Origin: Gemmatimonadota bacterium
GTDB taxonomy: Bacteria; Gemmatimonadota; Gemmatimonadetes; Gemmatimonadales; GWC2-71-9
Assembly (NCBI GenBank): GCA_016713785.1
Contig: JADJOM010000003.1
Location: 821,001-885,000 of the forward strand
Reading direction: 5' to 3'
Length of the DNA stretch: 64,000 nt
A program made the translations under genes and the position numbers. This document shows positions 56,128 to 64,000 of this stretch, one piece after another (the first letter of the stretch is position 1; each line of letters begins with the position of its first letter). The notes under the pieces were generated by a model that did no database searches, was not told where the DNA came from, and worked only from the letters and a program-made list of their open reading frames with translations.

Positions 56128-57159
56128 CTAGAAGATCCGCTGCCCGCCGGCCAGGATCTCGTTCAGGGCGTCTGTAAAGTACGTGGTGGACTCGGCGAGT
56201 TCCTTCCCGACCTGGTCGGTGTACTCCTCCCAGCTCTTCTGGATCTCCTCCTGGAAGAGCTCCTTCAGCGTCCCATTGGCCACCCCTTCCTTGCGCCGGT
56301 CCGGGTAATAGACCGCGAGGTCGGAGATCAGCGCCCGAGCCAGGCGCCGCGCCTTCTGCGAGGGATCCTGGGAGAGGAACGGGTTGACCGGCCTCCCGGC
56401 GGGCCGGACCGGTGCCACGGGGGCCGCCGCGACCGGCGTGGCTGCTGGCGGCGGTGCGACCACCGGAGGCGGCGCCGGGGCCGGTGGGGGAGCGGCGGGG
56501 CGCGCCGGCAGCGCCGGCGGATTGGCCACGGTGGGCCGGACGGCCGGCGGAGGCATCACAGGCGGGCGCGGCATCCCGGTCGCCGGGGGGAACTGCCGTG
56601 GCGCCGTTGGACGCGGCGCCGAGGGCACGGCGGGCGGAGCCACGGTCGGCCGGTGCGGCGGCGGCAAGACCGGTGGCGCCGCGGAGGGTGGCGCCACCTC
56701 CGGCGGCACCGGCACCGCCGGACGCGGCGCGGTGACCTCCTCGGCCGGTGGGGCGGCCACGGCATGCGGCCCGCTGATCGCGGGGTGCTTGGTCGTTGTG
56801 TCGCCCGGGGGCGCGGCGGCCGGCTCCGGCAGCGAGGGCCGCTTCATCGTGACGTCGCTGGGCGGCGGCGGCAGCGGTGGCGCCTCCGGCACGGCCGGAC
56901 GGCGGGTGGTCACGTCCACCGGCGTGGACGGCGCGGGCGGGAACTCGATCCCCGGCCGGCGCATGGTCACGTCCTCGGTGGTCGCGAGCCCCGGCATCGG
57001 CGGCGCTGGCATGACCGGCGGAGCCGGCTCAGCCTGGGCGGCGCGGGTGACCGGGAAGACTGCCGCGCAGACCTTGCAGCGTGCGCGAACCCCCGCCGCC
57101 GGCACCTTGGCCGGGTCGACGCGGTAGATCGTCATGCAGGAAGGACAGGTGACGTTCAT
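56128..57159 (-). CDS. Zinc-ribbon protein with Pro-rich repeat linker
   Basis: 343 residues. An MJ0042-type ribbon at the N-terminus has CPSC and CKVC pairs (TCPSCMTIYRVDPAKVPAAGVR). A Pro/Ala-rich linker of about 200 residues follows, with the recurring tetrad D-V-T-x-(R/K)-(R/H)-P: DVTMRRP, DVTTRRP, DVTMKRP, DTTTKHP. The C-terminal 80 residues are a helical conserved-looking domain (RRLARALISDLAVYYPDRRKEGVANGTLKELFQEEI). No membrane helix is seen. The function is unknown. A gap of eight bases separates it from the GGDEF gene. Confidence 0.8.
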   Translation of the reverse strand: MNVTCPSCMTIYRVDPAKVPAAGVRARCKVCAAVFPVTRAAQAEPAPPVMPAPPMPGLATTEDVTMRRPGIEFPPAPSTPVDVTTRRPAVPEAPPLPPPPSDVTMKRPSLPEPAAAPPGDTTTKHPAISGPHAVAAPPAEEVTAPRPAVPVPPEVAPPSAAPPVLPPPHRPTVAPPAVPSAPRPTAPRQFPPATGMPRPPVMPPPAVRPTVANPPALPARPAAPPPAPAPPPVVAPPPAATPVAAAPVAPVRPAGRPVNPFLSQDPSQKARRLARALISDLAVYYPDRRKEGVANGTLKELFQEEIQKSWEEYTDQVGKELAESTTYFTDALNEILAGGQRIF

Positions 57160-57167
57160 GCCTCCCC

Positions 57168-58208
57168 CTAGCGGGCTGCGCCCGGACGCCGGTCACCGGG
57201 GTCGTCCGAGTCCGACTGCTGACGCCGATCCACCACGAATACTGAGCCTGGCAGCGTCTTCGCGTAGCTCTTCATTTCGGTCGCCAGCTCGCTCACCTGG
57301 GCCGGATGGGTGAACTTGCGGCTCCGGTTGGTCACGATTCCGATCGACAGCGTCATCAGCGGCACCCGGTGCAGCTGGCCCCGCCGGTCCTTCCCGAAGA
57401 AGTACCCCGCCCGCCGGTCCTGGTCGTTGTACTGCAGCGGGACCAGGGTGTCGAATACCGACAGGATCTCGGTGCAGATCGGGTTCACCTCGTTGAGCGG
57501 CACCACGAAGATGAAGTCGTCGCCCCCGATGTGTCCCACGAAGCCCCGCGTGCCCAGCATCCCCTTGACCACGTCGTGCAGCAGGCGGGACAGCAGGTAG
57601 ATCACCCGGTCGCCGTCGTAGTAGCTGTACCGGTCGTTGAATTCCTTGAAGTGGTCCAGGTCCGCGTAGCAGACCGCGAACTCCCCGCCTCCCTCGAGCT
57701 GCCGCCGGATCTCACGTTCGATCTCGGTGGTCCCCGGGAGGCGCGTGGACGGGTGCACGCTGACGTCCCGCTCCGTGCGGGTCAGGATGGCATCGATCCG
57801 GGCCCGCTGCTCCGCCGGCGAGAAGAAGCTGGTCACCACCTCGTCGCTCCCGGCGGCGAACCACCCCTCGACCTGGGCCGGGTCGTGCCGGGCGGACAGC
57901 ATCACCACCGGGACGATCGCGGTGAAGGCGTCGCTCTTGAGCGTCCGGACCAGCGTGGCCCCACCGGCACCGGCGCGATCGGCATCCACGAACAGGAAGC
58001 ACGGGAACCCGCGCAGGATGATCGCGTGCACATCGGCCGGGTCGGGGAGCACGAGCAGCGGAAAGTCACGACTCTCCGCCCAGTGCCGAACCAGCTCGGG
58101 CACGGTGTCGGCCGCCGGTGCATGGTAGAGAACCGTCGGTCGGGTGCGCAGCCTTGGGCTCCGAAACGAGACGTAAAGGGTGAATTGATCGGAACTTACG
58201 GGCGGCAC
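57168..58208 (-). CDS. GGDEF-domain protein with receiver-like N-terminus
   Basis: 346 residues. Residues about 20-155 resemble a receiver domain (FLFVDADRAG, VVMLSARHD), but the conserved lysine is replaced (VTSFFSP), so phosphorylation control is doubtful. The C-terminal domain has CYADLDHFKEFNDRYSYYDGDRVIYLLSRLL and the active loop GGDDF instead of GGDEF. It may still make cyclic di-GMP, since Asp for Glu is conservative, or act as a sensor. GTG start. Confidence 0.85.
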   Translation of the reverse strand: MPPVSSDQFTLYVSFRSPRLRTRPTVLYHAPAADTVPELVRHWAESRDFPLLVLPDPADVHAIILRGFPCFLFVDADRAGAGGATLVRTLKSDAFTAIVPVVMLSARHDPAQVEGWFAAGSDEVVTSFFSPAEQRARIDAILTRTERDVSVHPSTRLPGTTEIEREIRRQLEGGGEFAVCYADLDHFKEFNDRYSYYDGDRVIYLLSRLLHDVVKGMLGTRGFVGHIGGDDFIFVVPLNEVNPICTEILSVFDTLVPLQYNDQDRRAGYFFGKDRRGQLHRVPLMTLSIGIVTNRSRKFTHPAQVSELATEMKSYAKTLPGSVFVVDRRQQSDSDDPGDRRPGAAR

Positions 58209-58292
58209 CGGCGGCCGTCAACTGCCGCGCCCCTCACCCGCACACTACGCCGCTCCCCGGGGCCGGGCAAGTGCGCGCGTCACGCCCCCATC

Positions 58293-60068
58293 CTAGAGGA
58301 AGAAGACGGCAATCGCGACCATCGCGTACAGGGCCAGCAGCTGGACCCCCTCGAACCAGTGCGACTCCCCGTCGAGGGTCACGATGGCCGCCAGCAGGGT
58401 GGACAGACCCATCGCCACCACCTCGAGGGGGCTGAACACCAGGTTCATGTACTCGCCGCCCACGGTCGGCCCGAAGACCGCCCCGGCGAAGACCAGCACT
58501 GGCGCCACCAGCAGCGCCACCTGGGCGCTCGATCCCATGGCGATCTGCAGGGCGAGGTCGATCTTGCCCTTTCGGGCCACGACGATCGCGGTCGCGTGCT
58601 CCGCGGCATTGCCGATGATCGGGATGATGATCAGGCCAAGGAAGGTCTCGGAGAGCCAGGTCGTGCCGGCGGTCACGCCCTCGACCGCGTGCACCAGGAT
58701 CTCTGACTCGACCGCCACGCCGACGGTGGCGAGTGCCAGCACCCCGATCGCCGCCGGCACGCTCCACAGCGGCCCGGAGGTCGGGTGGGGGTCGCCGCTC
58801 AGGATGCGTTTGTGGGTCTTGAGGGAGAACAGCAGCGAGAAGGCGTAGGTCAGCGCCAGCACCACGGCCACGGCCTCGGACAGGTGCAGTTCGGTGAGGA
58901 TCGCCGCGTCGCCCTGGTGCGTGCTGTGGAAGAGGGTCGGGAAGATCAGCCCCGTGACGGCGAGCGCCATCATGCCGGCGCTCATCCCCGCGGTGGTGCG
59001 ATTGAAACGGATGATCGACTTGCCGAGCCCGCCCGCAATGAGGGAAAGGCCGAGGATCAGCAGCAGGTTGCCAAGGATGCTGCCCGTGATCGAGGCCTTG
59101 ACCAGCTCGATCTTGCCGGCCTGCAGCGCCACGATGGCAATGATGAGCTCGGCTGCGTTGCCGAAGGTGGCGTTGAGCAGGCCGCCCAGTGCCGGCCCGG
59201 TCCGGGCGGCCAGGTGTTCCGTGGCCTCGCCCATGTAACCGGCGAGGGGGAGGACGGCCACGCAGGCCATCCCGAAGACGAGCAGCGGAGGGAACCCCCC
59301 GGCAAACCCCAGGTAGAGACTGGCCGGGACGGCCAGCAACGGCAGCTTCCGCCAGGTCAGGAAGGGTTCGTGCACCGGGGCGATCCGCGGGGGGCCCTCG
59401 TTGCGGCTGAGGCGCGGCTCCTCGCGGACCGGGCCGGACTCCTCCCGGCGCTCCCCACGCCGCGGTGTCTCCGCCCGCTCCGCCCTGCCCTCGGCGCGCT
59501 CCGGACGCGGTGGCCGCTCGGCCTTCGGTGCCTTCTCCGGGCGGGGCGGACGTTCCGGCTTCTCGGTCCGTTCGGCCTTCTCCGCCCGTTCCTGCTTCTC
59601 CTGCCGCTTGGGGGCCTTCTCCGGACGGGACGCCGGAGCGGCGGTCTCGGCAACCGGCGCGGCCGCGGGCGCCTCGAAGCCCAGTGCCTCCCGCACCTTG
59701 GCCACGGGCACGCCCAGGTCCCCAAGGCTCGCGGCCACCACCCCGCGGCCATCGGTCAGGAGCGCCCCGAGCAGCTGCTGCGCGGTGGGTTCGCCGCCTC
59801 CGGCGGCACCCCGCGCCTGCTCGAGGGCGCGCCGTGCGCCGGAGCGGAGGCTGATGGCCTCCGGGTCCGCGGGCGTGCCCTTGCCCTGGGGACAGCGCTT
59901 CTCGATCCGTTCCCGAAGCTGGTCCGGGGTGGCGGCAAAGGTGCCGAGGACGGTCAGCAGGGCCGGTTCCGCCCCCTGGACCAGGGCGAGGAGGAGGTGC
60001 TCGGTGCCGACGTAGTCGTGTTGCAGCCGGGCGGCCTCGGTACGGGCCGCGGCAAGAAAGTCGCTCAA
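58293..60068 (-). CDS. Clp_N domain fused to a CaCA-family Ca2+/H+ antiporter-type membrane protein
   Basis: 591 residues in one uninterrupted frame. Residues 1-130 resemble a Clp N-terminal domain: ARTEAARLQHDYVGTEHLLLALVQG matches ClpC (EEAARLHHEYVGTEHILLGLI) and a weaker second repeat spans 89-120. Residues about 131-230 are a Lys/Glu/Arg/Pro-rich linker (RPEKAPKRQEKQERAEKAER). Residues about 238-591 have ten or so membrane helices with the CaCA repeats GNAAELIIAIVAL and GNAAEHATAIVVA typical of CAX/ChaA exchangers. TTG start in a TTGA overlap with the zinc-ribbon gene. A GTG near residue 232 could give a separate exchanger. The fusion is unknown to me. Confidence 0.85.
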   Translation of the reverse strand: MSDFLAAARTEAARLQHDYVGTEHLLLALVQGAEPALLTVLGTFAATPDQLRERIEKRCPQGKGTPADPEAISLRSGARRALEQARGAAGGGEPTAQQLLGALLTDGRGVVAASLGDLGVPVAKVREALGFEAPAAAPVAETAAPASRPEKAPKRQEKQERAEKAERTEKPERPPRPEKAPKAERPPRPERAEGRAERAETPRRGERREESGPVREEPRLSRNEGPPRIAPVHEPFLTWRKLPLLAVPASLYLGFAGGFPPLLVFGMACVAVLPLAGYMGEATEHLAARTGPALGGLLNATFGNAAELIIAIVALQAGKIELVKASITGSILGNLLLILGLSLIAGGLGKSIIRFNRTTAGMSAGMMALAVTGLIFPTLFHSTHQGDAAILTELHLSEAVAVVLALTYAFSLLFSLKTHKRILSGDPHPTSGPLWSVPAAIGVLALATVGVAVESEILVHAVEGVTAGTTWLSETFLGLIIIPIIGNAAEHATAIVVARKGKIDLALQIAMGSSAQVALLVAPVLVFAGAVFGPTVGGEYMNLVFSPLEVVAMGLSTLLAAIVTLDGESHWFEGVQLLALYAMVAIAVFFL

Positions 60069-60235
60069 AGCGGCTTCGCCTCGTCGATCAGCATGATGGG
60101 GATGCCGTCCTCGACCGCGTAGACGAGGCGGCAGGCGTGGCAGAGGAGCGCCTCGGGGGCGGTGGCGCGGTACTCGAGGTCGCCCTTGCACTTGGGGCAG
60201 ACCAGGATCTCGAGCAATTCGGGCGCGAGCGTCAT
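60065..60235 (-). CDS. Trm112/YcaR-like small zinc-ribbon protein
   Basis: 56 residues. MTLAPELLEILVCPKCKGDLEY begins the protein, CPKC and CHAC are the zinc pairs, and ILVCPKCKG plus VYAVEDGIPIMLIDEA are the YcaR signatures. The family is a small helper of methyltransferases in eukaryotes, while the bacterial role is unclear. It lies four bases from the era stop and overlaps the downstream fusion gene by four. Confidence 0.9.
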   Translation of the reverse strand: MTLAPELLEILVCPKCKGDLEYRATAPEALLCHACRLVYAVEDGIPIMLIDEAKPL

Positions 60236-60239
60236 GGGG

Positions 60240-61091
60240 TCACCCTCGGGGCTCGGGAAAGCCGAGCTCGGTGAGGAGATGGGCCTTGCGGCGCCAGTCG
60301 CGGGCCACCTTGACCCAGCAGTCGAGGTACACCTGCTCACCGAGCAGGTCCTCGAGGCGCGCACGGGCGTGCTGGCCGATCGCCTTGAGGGTCCGGCCGC
60401 CTGCCCCGATCACGATGCCTTTCTGGGATTCCCGCTCCACCAGGAGCGAGACACGAATGTACACTGGCTTCGTGTGCTCGCGGAACTCCTCGACCTGGGC
60501 GGCCACGGCATAGGGGACCTCGTCTTCCAGCAGCTGGAAGGCGGCTTCCCGGAGGAACTCGGTGGCGAAGAACCGGAGCGGCTGGGTGCCAAGGTCGTCC
60601 GCCGGGTAGGCAAACGGTCCCTCCGGCAGGTAGGGCGTGACGGCGGCGACCAGTTCGGGGATGCCCTCGCCCGTCTCCGCCGACACCACGATGGCCCCCG
60701 CCGGCGCCGCCCCGGGGGCGAGGTCGCCCTTGGTATACACGGTCAGGACCGGCGTGGCGCCCGGGCTGGGGAGCCCGGTGAGGGGCCAGAAGGGGGGCGC
60801 GGGCCCGTCGGGGGCGGGGTGCAGGTGGAGGATGAGGTCCACCCGTCCGAGCTCCTCCTGGGCGAGCCACCGCATGCGCTCGTGGAGGGCGTATTCCGGG
60901 TCGAGCAGGCCGGGGAGGTCGTGGAGGATCAGCTGGCTGTCGGGGGTGCTGTGGAGGCCCACCACGGGCAGTCGGGTGGACTGGGCCTTGGGGCTGACGA
61001 TGGCCAGGTGGGCGCCGACGAGGCGGTTGAGGAGGGAGGACTTGCCGGCATTGGGGCGTCCGGCGAGGGCGACGTGACCGGTTCTGGGCAT
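60240..61091 (-). CDS. era: GTPase Era
   Basis: 283 residues. Needed for 16S rRNA maturation and 30S assembly. G1 is GRPNAGKSSL (residues 11-20). The C-terminal KH domain is clear: VYIRVSLLVERESQKGIVIGAGGRTLKAIGQHARARLEDLLGEQVYLDCWVKV, residues about 205-262. G2 to G4 are degenerate: DLPG for DTPG at 58-61, TKGD for NKxD at 120-123. It is the last protein gene before the rRNA operon. Confidence 0.9.
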   Translation of the reverse strand: MPRTGHVALAGRPNAGKSSLLNRLVGAHLAIVSPKAQSTRLPVVGLHSTPDSQLILHDLPGLLDPEYALHERMRWLAQEELGRVDLILHLHPAPDGPAPPFWPLTGLPSPGATPVLTVYTKGDLAPGAAPAGAIVVSAETGEGIPELVAAVTPYLPEGPFAYPADDLGTQPLRFFATEFLREAAFQLLEDEVPYAVAAQVEEFREHTKPVYIRVSLLVERESQKGIVIGAGGRTLKAIGQHARARLEDLLGEQVYLDCWVKVARDWRRKAHLLTELGFPEPRG

Positions 61092-61117
61092 GGGGAAACG
61101 TAGCGGGAGGGGGCGGC

Positions 61118-61153
61118 AAAAAAGCGAGCCCGGATCCAGGGGGATCCGGGCTC
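61118..61153 (-). terminator. Rho-independent terminator of the rRNA operon
   Basis: GAGCCCGGATCC pairs perfectly with GGATCCGGGCTC (12 bp, loop AGGG or CCCT). On the - strand, after two more bases, six T residues follow. It sits eight bases beyond the 5S 3' end. Confidence 0.95.
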
Positions 61154-61160
61154 ACGGGGG

Positions 61161-61280
61161 TGGCTGGCGACGGCCTACTCTCCCACGCCCTCTCAGGCGT
61201 AGTACCATCGGCGCTACAGGGCTTAACTGCCGGGTTCGGAATGGGACCGGGTGTGGCCCCTGCGCGCTAGTCGTCAGCCA
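61161..61280 (-). rRNA. rrf: 5S ribosomal RNA
   Basis: A 120-base sequence on the - strand. The ends pair (TGGCTGACGAC with GTCGCCAGCCA), and the internal sequence CCGAACCCGGCAGTTAAGCC is the universal 5S loop region. It follows 23S after a 74-base spacer and precedes the operon terminator. Confidence 0.95.
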
Positions 61281-61354
61281 TTCGGTTGGGCGCCGTGCAG
61301 GACGGTGCCCACTGAGTGGCAACTGGAGGCTGGATGACGCAAGGGAATTTGGGA

Positions 61355-64000
<2,646 letters not shown>

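Overview
The window is GC-rich (roughly 70%) chromosomal DNA of an LPS-bearing, diderm bacterium. Kdo synthesis, a lipid A operon, Lpt, Lol and Bam genes sit beside genes better known from Firmicutes (mcsA, mcsB, clpC) and a bacillithiol gene (bshC). This mix, the GC content and a sigma-54 gene fit Gemmatimonadota best; that assignment is inference from gene content. No phage, insertion sequence or CRISPR array was seen. This is a dense core-genome segment with almost no accessory DNA.

Layout. 1-15,018, all on the + strand: the 3' end of kdsB, then pyrG, kdsA, kdsC, lptC, an lptA-like gene, lptB, rpoN, then a glycan cassette (two glycosyltransferases, a flippase-like protein, a YfhO-like protein, a DPM1-like synthase) and dapF. 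15,019-15,430: convergent gap holding a close match to a XerC/XerD dif site (15,112-15,139). From 15,431 to the end every gene lies on the - strand: tRNA-Arg, apt, acyP, dedA family, pcm, surE, merR family, gpsA, plsY, der, a radical-SAM/PDZ protein, a type IV pilin with a sigma-54 promoter, cytochrome c, tRNA-Gly, a TPR protein, larC, thrC, uvrC, murJ, bshC with a methyltransferase, rlmH, gdhA, the lipid A operon (lpxK, acyltransferase, lpxB, Gfo/Idh oxidoreductase, lpxA, fabZ, lpxC, lpxD, ompH, bamA), clpC-mcsB-mcsA, lolD-lolC, lysS, prfB with its programmed frameshift, a zinc-ribbon protein, a GGDEF protein, a Clp_N-cation exchanger fusion, a small zinc-ribbon protein, era, and then 5S and 23S rRNA (partial).

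The strand change at dif means that every gene is transcribed toward dif, as expected if the two replication forks meet there. The window is therefore probably the replication terminus, and unusually it carries an rRNA operon about 46 kb away.

Most genes are joined by four-base NTGA stop/start overlaps, so translational coupling is the rule. All four initiators (ATG, GTG, TTG, CTG) occur at such junctions; the CTG cases are rlmH and lpxD. Functionally the window supplies most of lipid A/Kdo assembly and export, outer-membrane protein and lipoprotein insertion, phospholipid entry (gpsA, plsY), a possible arginine-phosphorylation/ClpC proteolysis system and a bacillithiol step. The most unusual gene is the fusion of a Clp N-terminal domain to a Ca2+/H+ antiporter-type membrane protein (58,293-60,068).
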